A DNA stretch of 37,644 nucleotides from Verrucomicrobiota bacterium (GTDB lineage Bacteria > Verrucomicrobiota > Lentisphaeria > JABSQK01 > JAJFLO01): contig JAJFLQ010000008.1 of assembly GCA_021772615.1 (NCBI GenBank), forward strand, positions 1 to 37,644, read 5' to 3'. Below, piece after piece: positions 1-8,951 of this stretch (positions within the stretch are counted from its first letter, which is position 1; each line of letters opens with the position of its first letter). Position numbers and translations under genes: made by a program. The notes under the pieces are model-generated. The model was not told the DNA's origin and did no database searches. It was given only the letters and a program-made list of their open reading frames with translations.

Positions 1-93
1 GCATGCACCGGTTCTCAGCCCAAGCCTCGCTCCGCTCGGCCCGGGACCCCTTCGAACCTCCTTCAACCTTTAACAAAAATTCGAACCAGAAAG

Positions 94-141
94 TGTCAAC
101 TTTAAGTCAGGACTTGACAAGAATTCCGTGTATCTTAGTGA
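94..141 (+). promoter_or_regulatory. Candidate promoter/operator of the first pseudopilin gene
   Basis: A perfect -35-like TTGACA lies at 114-119. The best -10 is a weak TAGTGA at 136-141 (16-bp spacer). TGTCAA at 94-99 is the inverted copy of the -35 hexamer, and a smaller repeat AAGTC-AG-GACTT lies between them at 104-115, so the -35 is embedded in dyad symmetry that a repressor could use. Nothing else is recognisable in bases 1-208. Confidence 0.3.
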
Positions 142-208
142 CATTGGGCCAAAGACCCCCGGTTTCTACGTGTCACGAATAGTGAGCCAAGTTCAAAAGG
201 AGGATAAA

Positions 209-727
209 ATGAGTCGAAAAAACAACTCCAGGCGGCGCCTGTTCAGCTTGGTAGAACTGGTCGCGGTAGCCGCAATTGTCAGCGGTATGCCGTTGGGGTC
301 CTACCAACGCGCGCAGCAAAAGGCGGTGCAGACAGAGTGCGTCCACAATTTAAGCCAGCTCGGCCAGCTGCTGCGGATGTATGTGCTCGAAAACGGTCAT
401 TATCCCGACGCCGCATTTTTTCCCGGCGATACCGTAAAGGGTGCGAACAGTATCCGCAAACTGCTTGGCGGACCAAGCCAGCTGTGGACCTGTTCGGCAC
501 TGCCGGAGCAATTGCGCAAGCAGGGACTGACCTTTGTCTACAACAGCGAGATCGCGGGAAAATCAAGCCTGAAAAACCCGCAGAAGAAATGGGTGCTCAT
601 CGAAATGACCTGCGTGACGAACAATGTTCCGCCACCGCATCCGAATGGATACAATATTCTCTTCGCCGACGGCCATGTAATCACAACGAAACGCCTGCCC
701 AATAAGGTCACGGCGGCGTACGAATGA
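209..727 (+). CDS. Prepilin-type H-X9-DG pseudopilin
   Basis: This is a small type IV pilin-like or type II secretion pseudopilin, expected to be cleaved and N-methylated by a prepilin peptidase and anchored in the inner membrane. The protein is 172 residues long. A basic leader (MSRKNNSRRR) is followed by FSLVEL, with the conserved Glu at +5 of the mature protein, and then one hydrophobic helix. Near the C-terminus HPNGYNILFADG matches the H-X9-DG signature of pseudopilins common in Planctomycetes, Lentisphaerae and relatives. The residue before the Phe is Leu rather than Gly. The ATG at 209 is chosen because AAGGAGG lies just upstream (197-203); a GTG at 128 is in frame but has no ribosome site. 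The gene converges on the ATPase gene, with one base between the two stop codons. Confidence 0.88.
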   Translation: MSRKNNSRRRLFSLVELVAVAAIVSGMPLGSYQRAQQKAVQTECVHNLSQLGQLLRMYVLENGHYPDAAFFPGDTVKGANSIRKLLGGPSQLWTCSALPEQLRKQGLTFVYNSEIAGKSSLKNPQKKWVLIEMTCVTNNVPPPHPNGYNILFADGHVITTKRLPNKVTAAYE

Positions 728-728
728 T

Positions 729-2837
729 TCATGTCAGCGATTGTCTGCGGCGATACGCAGCACGGATGCGCGCCACCAGTTGCACCGCCTTCAGCGGTTT
801 GCGTATGAAGTCGTCAACGCCGATTTCAAGCGTCACGCACTCCGCCTCTTCCGTTGACCCTTTACCTGTCATCGCAATGATGGGCAGTTGCGCCGTAGCC
901 GGATCCTGGCGGATTTTGGTGCAGAGCGTGTAGCCGTCGACCCGTGGCATATTCAGATCGGTAAGGATGAAGTTTGGCTGGTGCGTATGCACATTCTGCA
1001 ATGCATAATCTCCGTCGGACGCCGTGATGACTTCTGCGGCATGCTCGCTGAGAATGCGTGTGCATAACTTGAGAATCGACGGTTCGTCATCGACCACCAG
1101 GATCTTCTGCGGGAAATCCGTAGCTGCCTGTTTTTCCCGTTGGATTTCCGATCGCGGCACGTGCCGGGAGAATTCATCGATTGTGGTGATGCCTGCGGAC
1201 ACGAGCCGCAGACCGGTCGTCCACATACTGCGGAACCCCTCCTCTAAAGCAACCTTTTGAATCTCTGCGGAAGACTTGTCCTCGGAAATCATCTGCCTGA
1301 TCGTCTTATCGATCATTAGCATCTCGGTCACGGCGACCCGGCCGCGGAACCCGGTGTCGACACATTTTATGCAGCCGCGACCGCGCCTGAGGTTGTGCTG
1401 CACGTCGGCGCCAAGGGCGGTGAGTTCCTGCAATTCTTCGGGTGTAGGCGTTACAGAATGGATGCAGTCCGGACAGATCCGACGGGTGAGGCGCTGCGCC
1501 ACCACTGCCGTGAGGGCATCGGAAAGCACATGCCGTTTCACCCCCATGTTGAGCAGCCGTGCGATGGCGGATACCGCGTCATTGGTATGGAGCGTACTAA
1601 ATACCATGTGCCCGGTCTGAGCAGCGTTACATGCGATTTCGGCCGTTTCCTGATCACGGATCTCGCCGATAAAAATAACATTGGGATCCTGACGTAACAA
1701 CGCCCGCAGAACGCTGGCAAAGGTGACCCCGCGCTTGGTATTGACGCCGACCTGATTGACACCTTCGATCTGGTACTCGATGGGATCTTCGACACTGATG
1801 ATGTTGCTGACTTCGGATTTTATCTGATTGATCAGTGAACACAACGTCGTGTTCTTGCCCGATCCTGTCGGCCCGGTGATGATGACGAGCCCCTGGGGCG
1901 CACGACCGATCTCCTGCAGTCCCGCACTGACGTCGGGCAGCAGTCCCAGGTCGCGCAGTTGCACCTTTCCTTGATCAGGATTGAGGAAGCGGAGCACCAG
2001 CTTCTCGCCGTAAGGCGTTGCGACCGACGACACCCGCAAATCAAACACGGTATTCTTCGTCTGTACCGAGAAACTTCCGTCCTGCGGCTCCAACGTCTTG
2101 GTGATATCCATGTCCGACAGCACCTTGATACGGCTGACAACAACCTGGCCGAGGGCCGGCGTCAATTCTGTAACGCGCGACAGTTCGCCGTCGATTCGCA
2201 CACGCACGGTCACTGCGTCTTTCTGCGGCTCGACATGCATGTCGCTGACATTACGATAGATCGCATTCTTGATCAGACGATTTACAATCTTCACCGCGGC
2301 CTTCCTGGGGTCGACGTCGTCGAAATCCAGGTATTTTTGAGGATCCTGTCGCTCGCGCATCTCCGACTGCTTCTTCAACAACACCTCATCGGACGAACTA
2401 GACAAGTCGCGACCGGCGCCCACGAGTACATCATCCAGCATTTCAAGAATCTGATGACGCTGGGCCATATGCTCGGTAATGTCGCGGTCGGTGATAAAGC
2501 GGAGGTATTCCGTCATCTCCCATTCACCGGGGCACGCCGTTGCGATCTCAAGCGTGTCATGATCGCAGAACAACGGGATAATTTCGTATTTTCGCAGAAC
2601 GGTCGGCGGCACCATACGCACTGCAAACAGGGACGGCGTGACAGTTACAAGATCGATATAGTTCAGGCGCAGGTAGTGCGACAGCTGACGATAGATTTGG
2701 TCCTCGGTGATGATGTCGAGCTGTTCGAGAGCCTCAAGAACCGGTGTGTCGGGATACATCGAGACCACAAAATCGAGCTGTGACGGCTCCAGAATCTCGG
2801 CCTCGACAAGGTATTGGGTAAACAGACCTTCGTTCAT
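729..2837 (-). CDS. PilB/GspE-type secretion ATPase with C-terminal receiver domain
   Basis: This is a hexameric cytoplasmic ATPase of the type IV pilus/type II secretion family (702 residues), expected to power pseudopilus assembly. Residues 1-140 resemble the MshEN/GspE N-terminal domain. The ATPase core spans about 175-560, with a P-loop at 322-331, Walker B/GEIRD at 386-394, a His box (GHMVFSTLHTND) and a zinc tetracysteine (CPDC at 455-458, CIKC region at 489-492). Residues 578-695 form a CheY-like receiver with D583/D584, phospho-acceptor D627 in TDLNMP and K680. The P-loop reads GPTGSGKN: the canonical Ser/Thr after Lys is Asn329, which should impair Mg-nucleotide binding unless Thr330 compensates. 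It is the last gene of the minus-strand signalling run, 22 bp after the membrane protein gene. The family call is secure; the receiver fusion is the odd part. Confidence 0.93.
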   Translation of the reverse strand: MNEGLFTQYLVEAEILEPSQLDFVVSMYPDTPVLEALEQLDIITEDQIYRQLSHYLRLNYIDLVTVTPSLFAVRMVPPTVLRKYEIIPLFCDHDTLEIATACPGEWEMTEYLRFITDRDITEHMAQRHQILEMLDDVLVGAGRDLSSSSDEVLLKKQSEMRERQDPQKYLDFDDVDPRKAAVKIVNRLIKNAIYRNVSDMHVEPQKDAVTVRVRIDGELSRVTELTPALGQVVVSRIKVLSDMDITKTLEPQDGSFSVQTKNTVFDLRVSSVATPYGEKLVLRFLNPDQGKVQLRDLGLLPDVSAGLQEIGRAPQGLVIITGPTGSGKNTTLCSLINQIKSEVSNIISVEDPIEYQIEGVNQVGVNTKRGVTFASVLRALLRQDPNVIFIGEIRDQETAEIACNAAQTGHMVFSTLHTNDAVSAIARLLNMGVKRHVLSDALTAVVAQRLTRRICPDCIHSVTPTPEELQELTALGADVQHNLRRGRGCIKCVDTGFRGRVAVTEMLMIDKTIRQMISEDKSSAEIQKVALEEGFRSMWTTGLRLVSAGITTIDEFSRHVPRSEIQREKQAATDFPQKILVVDDEPSILKLCTRILSEHAAEVITASDGDYALQNVHTHQPNFILTDLNMPRVDGYTLCTKIRQDPATAQLPIIAMTGKGSTEEAECVTLEIGVDDFIRKPLKAVQLVARIRAAYRRRQSLT

Positions 2838-2859
2838 CGACGTGCCTGGTTTCCGATGG

Positions 2860-3717
2860 TTACGGCGCCGGTACGATCCCCTGCCTGTAGGTCTCGACGA
2901 TGGTCGCAGCGTTGCCGGCGTTAATTAAGAGGAAGTGACGGTCGAACAAGACATCGGGCAGCTCGCTCAAAGGAATCAGGGCATGGTTCTGATACGTCCC
3001 CTTTGACACGGCAGCGAGATCGATATAGCCGTTGTTCAACAGATATACGCTATCATTAAATCTCGCCTCGTCAAAGAACACTGCCGTGTACGGCCTGCGC
3101 CCCGCACGCCAGGGATCTCCGTAAATGTTATCCAGATTGACCAACAGGATCACCAGATCAAGATCCGGGAAGGCCTTGACAATTGCAGTGAACTGGGCAA
3201 GCGTCAATGATTCAACGTCGGTGCCAAAGAACTGCGGATTGTCCGTGGCGGATATGACCTGCAATGCAAACAAATCCGTGCTGAGCTGGTCGCGAATCCG
3301 GCCGATCAGCCTGGACTTGTAGTACGTTTGCGCATCATGAACGACGACAGCAGCTTTCACCGGATAGGTCTTGCCGGAGCCGCGGAAATAGTGATCCAGA
3401 TGCGCCGTCAGGCGTTTTACCGCCAACTGTTCGTGACTGATGGTCATCGTGTGAAGCTGTTTCGCCGGCCGGAAGATCCAGAAAAGCACCAGGCAAAGAC
3501 TGCCCGCAACCAGACAAACGATCGCGGCAACAGGCGGCCTGGTTTTTCGCCCCGGGGTGATGATAATTTCCTCATCGTCCTCGGCATCAAGCATCAGGAT
3601 TTTCTTACGTCCTACAGCCTGGTCCGCTGCCTGCTCACGATGCTTTTTCTCGTGGATGATATACAGCGCGTACGATGCGATCAAACACGCGATTCCGGCT
3701 ATCAGAAGGAGTATCAT
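2860..3717 (-). CDS. Two-TM membrane protein of unknown function
   Basis: I do not recognise this 285-residue protein. It starts with a hydrophobic helix (residues 2-21), followed by a charged acidic/basic cytoplasmic-looking loop (22-60), a second helix (62-82) and a soluble domain of about 200 residues. The soluble part has alternating hydrophobic strands (for example DLDLVILLVNLDNIYGD), consistent with an alpha/beta fold. No catalytic motif is evident. It lies between the histidine kinase gene (26 bp upstream) and the ATPase gene (22 bp downstream), so it is probably co-transcribed and could be a sensor or assembly partner of the pilus-like machine. That role is inferred from context only. 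Confidence 0.75.
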   Translation of the reverse strand: MILLLIAGIACLIASYALYIIHEKKHREQAADQAVGRKKILMLDAEDDEEIIITPGRKTRPPVAAIVCLVAGSLCLVLFWIFRPAKQLHTMTISHEQLAVKRLTAHLDHYFRGSGKTYPVKAAVVVHDAQTYYKSRLIGRIRDQLSTDLFALQVISATDNPQFFGTDVESLTLAQFTAIVKAFPDLDLVILLVNLDNIYGDPWRAGRRPYTAVFFDEARFNDSVYLLNNGYIDLAAVSKGTYQNHALIPLSELPDVLFDRHFLLINAGNAATIVETYRQGIVPAP

Positions 3718-3743
3718 GGATTTCCAGCACTCTCGTTATCGGC

Positions 3744-5573
3744 CTACGTTTCCTTGCAATACCCCGGGAGGTGGGGGTTGATGGGGAAAAACATATTGAA
3801 TGTCGTGCCTTCGCCGACAACGCTGACCACCTGAACGTCGCCGCCGATCTGCTTCATGAACCCAAAGACAATGGCAAGGCCGAGCCCGGTACCCTTGCCG
3901 ATATCCTTGGTAGTGAAGAACGGTTCAAATATTTTGGACAACGTACTCTCGTCAATTCCACTGCCGTTATCACTCACAGCCAGGAGAAGGTATGTGGCTT
4001 CGGCGAGATTCACACCGTATTCCGCAAGGCCGTCGACCACGGTAATTTCGCGGGTGGCGATGGTGATCTTCCCGGCTGTGCCGATCGCATCGGATGCGTT
4101 CACGGTCAAATTCATGATCACCTGACCAAGTTGCCCCTGATCGACTTCAAGCGGACCAATACGGCTGTCGAATTCGAATATCAGCTCAATATCCTGTTTG
4201 ACGAGTCGCTTCAGCATCGGCTCCATTTCTCGGATCTTTTCGTTGATATTTATCTTGACCGGCTTGTGAATGTCCTTGCGCCCGAATTTGAGCAGCTGAT
4301 CGACCAGTGCCGAGGCACGGTCAACGGCGCCGGCGATCTCGTTCGCCGAATCCAGAAGCGACTCGTCGTCGGCGACATCCGCGATGATGAGATCATTAAA
4401 CCCGCCAATAATCGAGAGGATATTGTTAAAATCGTGAGCGACGCCGCTGGCCAAACGTCCCATAGCTTCCATTTTCTGTGATTGGGTAAGCTGATTCTGC
4501 AACTCGATTTCCCGGGTAATATCGCGACTGATCGACACGTAGTTGCTGAGATTACCGTCCCGGTCGACGATGCGCGATATCAACGATTCCAGCCAACGCC
4601 CGCCGCCGGCGCGTGTTTTGAGATTGAAGCGGCCGCGCCACGAGCCGCCGGCAGCCAGCGATGTTGCGATCTGCCTGTAATACTCGTCGTCATGGTACGG
4701 ACTCTTCAACATCGAAGCGGCATGATCGACCACGTCCGTGGCGACATAGCCGGTCCGCGCCTCGAAGCTCGGATTGACATATTGTATCTTCCCCGCGGTA
4801 TCGGTGATCACAATGATATCCTCCGCCTGGTCGACCACGGCCGCAAGACGCCGAACCTTCTCTTCCGCCTTGCGAAACTCGGTCATGTCGTGGAGAACAA
4901 AAACGGCGCCGATAATGGCGTTTTGCTCGTCTTTAATCGGCGCCGCGTTACCGGTGACGTACGGAAAATTGCCGTCGGCTGACTCGAGTAAAGCAGCGTC
5001 GCGAATGGAGAATACGTAGCCATCGACGATCACTTTTTTTAATTTCTTGCCGTAGTCGTAGGGCTTGCGATTCCGCGCGTGCAGCAATTTACATATGTCC
5101 GTAAGCGGTCGACCGATCGCATGATCCAGCCGCCAGCCGGTGAGGCGCTGCGCAACCGAGTTGATAAAGATGATATTGCCGTCGGTATCGACCGCAATGA
5201 GTGCGGCGCCCATGCTCTTGATCGTAGTCGAAAACCATTTCGAACTGCGCTTCAAGGCCAGGTCAACGTTCTTGTATTCGGCAAGGCGATACATGCCGAA
5301 GGCGATCAGGACAATGCCGAAGCTGATCACCAGCCGATGCGCCGTCAGGACCATCTTGAGCTGCGATACATTCTCGCCACTACCGCCATCACCCAGAATT
5401 CGCGTTACCAGCAACCAGTCTCCGAACCAGCAGGCGAACAACAGCACCAGGCTGACGCCGATAAGGCGCAGGCGATTTGCCGCCGCACCGCGACCGTCCG
5501 CATGGGATTTCAAACTGGTAAGGTGAAACTCGGACAATGAACGCTTGATGATGTCGGATAAGTGCTGGTCCAT
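3744..5573 (-). CDS. Membrane PAS-PAS sensor histidine kinase
   Basis: This 609-residue hybrid-free sensor kinase autophosphorylates on His and donates to a receiver. Two helices at about 37-57 and 79-97 flank a short periplasmic loop. PAS domain 1 spans about 112-235 and PAS domain 2 about 240-360; both are followed by PAC-like segments (VFVLHDMTEFRKAE and VSISRDITREIE). The dimerisation/phospho-acceptor helix has H380 in GVAHDFNN, a phospho-acceptor box of the type seen in NtrB-like kinases. The HATPase domain shows an N box (MNLTVNASDAI), G1 (DNGSGI), F box (FEPFFTTK) and G2 (GKGTGLGLA), all intact. It lies 9 bp after the Ser/Thr kinase gene in the same run. No stand-alone response regulator is present, so the receiver domains of the ATPase and of the REC-kinase are the nearest candidate targets. 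Confidence 0.93.
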   Translation of the reverse strand: MDQHLSDIIKRSLSEFHLTSLKSHADGRGAAANRLRLIGVSLVLLFACWFGDWLLVTRILGDGGSGENVSQLKMVLTAHRLVISFGIVLIAFGMYRLAEYKNVDLALKRSSKWFSTTIKSMGAALIAVDTDGNIIFINSVAQRLTGWRLDHAIGRPLTDICKLLHARNRKPYDYGKKLKKVIVDGYVFSIRDAALLESADGNFPYVTGNAAPIKDEQNAIIGAVFVLHDMTEFRKAEEKVRRLAAVVDQAEDIIVITDTAGKIQYVNPSFEARTGYVATDVVDHAASMLKSPYHDDEYYRQIATSLAAGGSWRGRFNLKTRAGGGRWLESLISRIVDRDGNLSNYVSISRDITREIELQNQLTQSQKMEAMGRLASGVAHDFNNILSIIGGFNDLIIADVADDESLLDSANEIAGAVDRASALVDQLLKFGRKDIHKPVKININEKIREMEPMLKRLVKQDIELIFEFDSRIGPLEVDQGQLGQVIMNLTVNASDAIGTAGKITIATREITVVDGLAEYGVNLAEATYLLLAVSDNGSGIDESTLSKIFEPFFTTKDIGKGTGLGLAIVFGFMKQIGGDVQVVSVVGEGTTFNMFFPINPHLPGYCKET

Positions 5574-5582
5574 GAACGATTC

Positions 5583-7823
5583 CTACTCCGCAACACGGTT
5601 TAGTGCGGCGTTAATTTTCTCTGCTATCGGGTTAGTGCCGACGGGTGCACCATCCAGCGAACCGATATACACATACTGATATTCAGGCAACGGAAACACG
5701 TCCGGTACCTCGACAAGGTCGCCGCCGCGAACGACCGTGATCGTTGCGGCCCGCCAGTTGCGCAACGCGGCCTCCGGACCGACAGGCCGGCCGTCAATGA
5801 GCCAGGCGGTATCGCCCTGGAGCACCGGTGCACCGAGTGGTATCCACGGAAAAATTAAACAACGACGGATCGACCAGCGGTCGCCGTGTTCCTGCCGCCA
5901 CTGCCGCCACTGTACGGCGTCGGCGCCAAATGTCTCGCCCGTGAAAAACGTCAACACATCGGAGATGCGCCCGGCAACCGCTGTCGACGGCGAAAGCATC
6001 AGGCTGTCGATCAGGGCGTTTACCGGTGGCGGATACCGCGATTTCTCCAACCATTGAAGTATCTCAAGCTTACCATCCTCAGGACCTGATTGAAAGTAGG
6101 TCCGGACAAAGTCTCCGTTGTCGTCGCCCAGGTGCTCCAGGACGATCGGCAGGGCACGCTTGCGATTCATTTTTTTGGTGTCGGCCGCCAGCTCGCGCAG
6201 CACAGGCATGAATGTTTCAATTCCCAGTTTTTCCGCCAATAAGATAGCTCCGCCCACTACAGCACCGTTTTCATCGCCAAGCAGGACCTTGCACACGGCC
6301 TCCGCGGTGGCCGGGGCAGCCACCTCCATTGAGCTGAGAACCTTCGATCGCACGGCCGGTTCCGGGTCCCGCGCTGCGGCAATAACAACGGCACGAGCCT
6401 CGTCATCATCGAATCGCGTCAGGGCGACGATCGCACTGAGACGAGCGTCGGTTTCATCTTCGTCAAGAGCCTTGAACAGAAAGGCCTGTCGGTATTCACG
6501 GCCACCGTCCGGAATTTCACCAAAATTCTCTACAAGCGTCGTGAGGTTGTCGCGGTACGAAAAAAAGGATGTCAGCCAAAGGACAAACACGACGGCCACA
6601 ACCGCGACGATACCGGCCACAGCGCCGCGCTGGCGGAGGGCCATTCGCATGCGCCGCGTTGTCCAGTTGATCCGCGGCGCATTTACCGTCACACCGTTAA
6701 GGTACCGCTGCAGATCATCGGCGAGTTCGGATGTGCTGTAATAGCGTTTCTCCGGCGACTTCTCGATACACTTGATACAGACCGCCTCGATATTCTTATC
6801 GAGTTTCACGCCGAATTTGTGCGGGGCCGGCGGATCATCGTCTATGATCTGCTTGACAAGTTCTCCCGGAGTTGCGGCCTCGAACGGAAGATGGCCGGTA
6901 AGCAGCTCGTACAGCGTCGCGCCAAGCGCGTAAACGTCGACCTGGGGTGACGGTCTGGTATAGCGTTCGGGATTCTCGCGCCCACCGACCTGCTCCGGCG
7001 CCATGTAGCACAATGTCCCCAGGAGTTCGCCGGACTGCGTGAGACGCGATACATCGACACCGCCGACAAATGCCAGACCGAAGTCGGTCAATTTCGGTGT
7101 GCCGTCGGCCATCATAATATTGGCCGGCTTGATGTCGCGGTGGACAATTTCCTGCTGATGCGCGTAGGCGAGCGCGTGTGCCAGATCCAGAATGAGCCGG
7201 GCCGATGTCTTCTCGTCGTACGGCCGCTCCTTCGCGCTGATAACCGTGTCCAGCGACGTGCCGCCCTCGATCAACTCCATCACAAGGTAAGGGACGCCGT
7301 CGACACTCCCGATATCGAAGAGTTCAACGATGTTCGGATGCTTGAGCCCGCCCTGCGCCTTCGCCTCGCGCGAAAGACGTTTCATCTGCGATTGATTTAC
7401 TGACAATCCGGGCTGCAGCGTCTTGATTGCGACGTGCCGATCTAGGCTCTTCTGGTACGCCTTGTACACCCGCCCCATGGCGCCCCGGCCCAGTTCCTTG
7501 ATCACCTCATAATCATCGATCTGCATGCCCAGGGACTTGATCGTATCGACCGGCACGCATTCGATCTCATCGTCGTCGATATCGATGATTTTATCCGACG
7601 TAGAAACACCGGGCCAGCGCTGCTGTACTTTGGCCTCAAGCGCTGTGATATCGCGGTCGGCATTGAGCGCGGCAGCCAGATTGATGGCCATGAACGGATA
7701 ATTAGCGATGAATTCCTCACGGGTAATTCTATCACCCCGTTCAAGCTGCGATCTATAGGCGGACACGAGCGTATCGAGCTCGCGCTCCGTGGCGGTCTTG
7801 AATAGATTCTTGAATAGCTTCAT
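5583..7823 (-). CDS. Transmembrane Ser/Thr protein kinase with HEAT-like repeats
   Basis: This is a 746-residue Hanks-type (PknB-like) kinase. An N-terminal segment of about 100 residues is followed by the catalytic domain (105-375): glycine loop GRGAMGRVY, K134 in VAIK, HRDIKPAN with D230, DFG with D247, and MAPEQ. All key residues are intact. A single TM helix lies at about 401-421. The C-terminal part is outside the cytoplasm in the usual topology and has helical repeats (for example ARLSAIVALTRFDDDEARAV) resembling HEAT/PBS-lyase repeats, then a C-terminal domain rich in strands. Such kinases are abundant in Planctomycetes and relatives. The gene starts 156 bp after the pseudopilin stop; the gap holds a short CCGCT/AGCGG hairpin. 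It probably phosphorylates components of the neighbouring pilus or phosphorelay, which is inference. Confidence 0.93.
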   Translation of the reverse strand: MKLFKNLFKTATERELDTLVSAYRSQLERGDRITREEFIANYPFMAINLAAALNADRDITALEAKVQQRWPGVSTSDKIIDIDDDEIECVPVDTIKSLGMQIDDYEVIKELGRGAMGRVYKAYQKSLDRHVAIKTLQPGLSVNQSQMKRLSREAKAQGGLKHPNIVELFDIGSVDGVPYLVMELIEGGTSLDTVISAKERPYDEKTSARLILDLAHALAYAHQQEIVHRDIKPANIMMADGTPKLTDFGLAFVGGVDVSRLTQSGELLGTLCYMAPEQVGGRENPERYTRPSPQVDVYALGATLYELLTGHLPFEAATPGELVKQIIDDDPPAPHKFGVKLDKNIEAVCIKCIEKSPEKRYYSTSELADDLQRYLNGVTVNAPRINWTTRRMRMALRQRGAVAGIVAVVAVVFVLWLTSFFSYRDNLTTLVENFGEIPDGGREYRQAFLFKALDEDETDARLSAIVALTRFDDDEARAVVIAAARDPEPAVRSKVLSSMEVAAPATAEAVCKVLLGDENGAVVGGAILLAEKLGIETFMPVLRELAADTKKMNRKRALPIVLEHLGDDNGDFVRTYFQSGPEDGKLEILQWLEKSRYPPPVNALIDSLMLSPSTAVAGRISDVLTFFTGETFGADAVQWRQWRQEHGDRWSIRRCLIFPWIPLGAPVLQGDTAWLIDGRPVGPEAALRNWRAATITVVRGGDLVEVPDVFPLPEYQYVYIGSLDGAPVGTNPIAEKINAALNRVAE

Positions 7824-7979
7824 AACACGCTCAGGTGATGGGTCCGCCGTGAGGCCAGGTTAGGAGGCCAACGGTCGACGCGACTGCTATCCGTCGTGAT
7901 GGTTTCAGACCGGGGTTACGTGCCGCCGGCCGCTACCGAAAAGCGGTGGAGCCGCAGGATTAGCGCCAAGTCGGACACG

Positions 7980-8951
7980 TCACTGGGGACCAAGTAAAAT
8001 CGGCGTGATGTTGTAGGAGTAGGCATTCTGGCCGACGAATTCTTTCTCGTCAAATTGCCCTGTATAGAGATGGGTAATCTTGTAAATCTTGAAATACTCG
8101 ATACTGACCTGATTGGTCAATAGCATGGTATCCGGCTGCCAGCTCAAGCTGGTCTCGTCGTTTACCGCCGGGTTGTTGGTGACATTAACTTTGCAATACT
8201 CGAAGGCGGTCTGGATCTTGACGTACGTTGGATTGGATTCACCTGATACGGATTGATCCGGAGCATTCCATGAGGTGTCGAACCCAACGACGACTGTGAA
8301 CATGCCGGTACCCGAATAGGCCGTTGGATCATAGGACGCCGAAATAAAGTACGGCCCGTTGTCGCCGTAGATAAGTGCTTCGTTGCCGTCGGCACTCTTG
8401 ATGACGGTGGCGTTGCTCTGGTGCAATAAGAAACCCGGCCCTACATCCTGACCACCATTGGTGACCGTAATGGGAATAATTTGCGAATCGTCGCTGGTCT
8501 CCTGGTTGAGAATGCGTACGTTCGTATCCGGAAACACGGCCAGTGTGCCGATACGTTTGTGCCAGCCGCAGACAACCAACGGATCGTCAAGCTGGATAGT
8601 GCGAGGGTGGCCGCCCAGGTAACCTACCGCGTATGTGTTACCTTCTGCAGAAGTATCCAGCGGACAACGAAAGTCGCCGCTTGCCTTGATGAGTCCTTCG
8701 GCATTGAGAATCGAAATAACCTCGTCGCCGACCGGGTAGACCTTGTAGTCGTCGGCGTAGGTCTTTAACGCCATCCCGACAGTGAGCAAATTAAACTCGC
8801 ACGTGGACCGATGCGAGGTTGACCGCGATTTCGTGAATACGGGGAACAACATCACGGTAAGCAGCCCGATCACGGCTATGACAACGATCAACTCCACGTA
8901 CGTGAAGCGACCACAGCCGCGATCAGTTCTGACTAATTTTCTCGCACGCAA
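7980..8951 (-). CDS. Prepilin-type protein, large pseudopilin
   Basis: This pseudopilin carries RFTYVELIVVIAVIGLL (Glu at +5) as its membrane helix and a large beta-rich C-terminal domain of roughly 270 residues. Its post-helix region (CEFNLLTVGMALKTYADDYKVYP) is typical of pseudopilins. I start it at TTG 8951 (323 residues) because GGAGG lies six bases upstream and gives a short basic leader (LRARKLVRTDRGCGR). In-frame ATGs at 8987 and 8981 and a TTG at 9017 have no Shine-Dalgarno. The chosen start lies inside the upstream kinase gene, overlapping its 3' end by 29 bp, which implies translational coupling. As in the first pseudopilin, the residue before the Phe is not Gly (here Arg, with Gly at -2). 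Confidence 0.87.
   Translation of the reverse strand: MRARKLVRTDRGCGRFTYVELIVVIAVIGLLTVMLFPVFTKSRSTSHRSTCEFNLLTVGMALKTYADDYKVYPVGDEVISILNAEGLIKASGDFRCPLDTSAEGNTYAVGYLGGHPRTIQLDDPLVVCGWHKRIGTLAVFPDTNVRILNQETSDDSQIIPITVTNGGQDVGPGFLLHQSNATVIKSADGNEALIYGDNGPYFISASYDPTAYSGTGMFTVVVGFDTSWNAPDQSVSGESNPTYVKIQTAFEYCKVNVTNNPAVNDETSLSWQPDTMLLTNQVSIEYFKIYKITHLYTGQFDEKEFVGQNAYSYNITPILLGPQ

Noticed and set aside
1959..2783. 274-codon plus-strand ORF opposite the ATPase gene
   Set aside because: It is a mirror of the ATPase coding strand; the minus-strand product has complete motifs and this one has none.
3675..4481. 268-codon plus-strand ORF opposite the histidine kinase gene
   Set aside because: It lies antisense to intact kinase motifs and has no family character or ribosome site.
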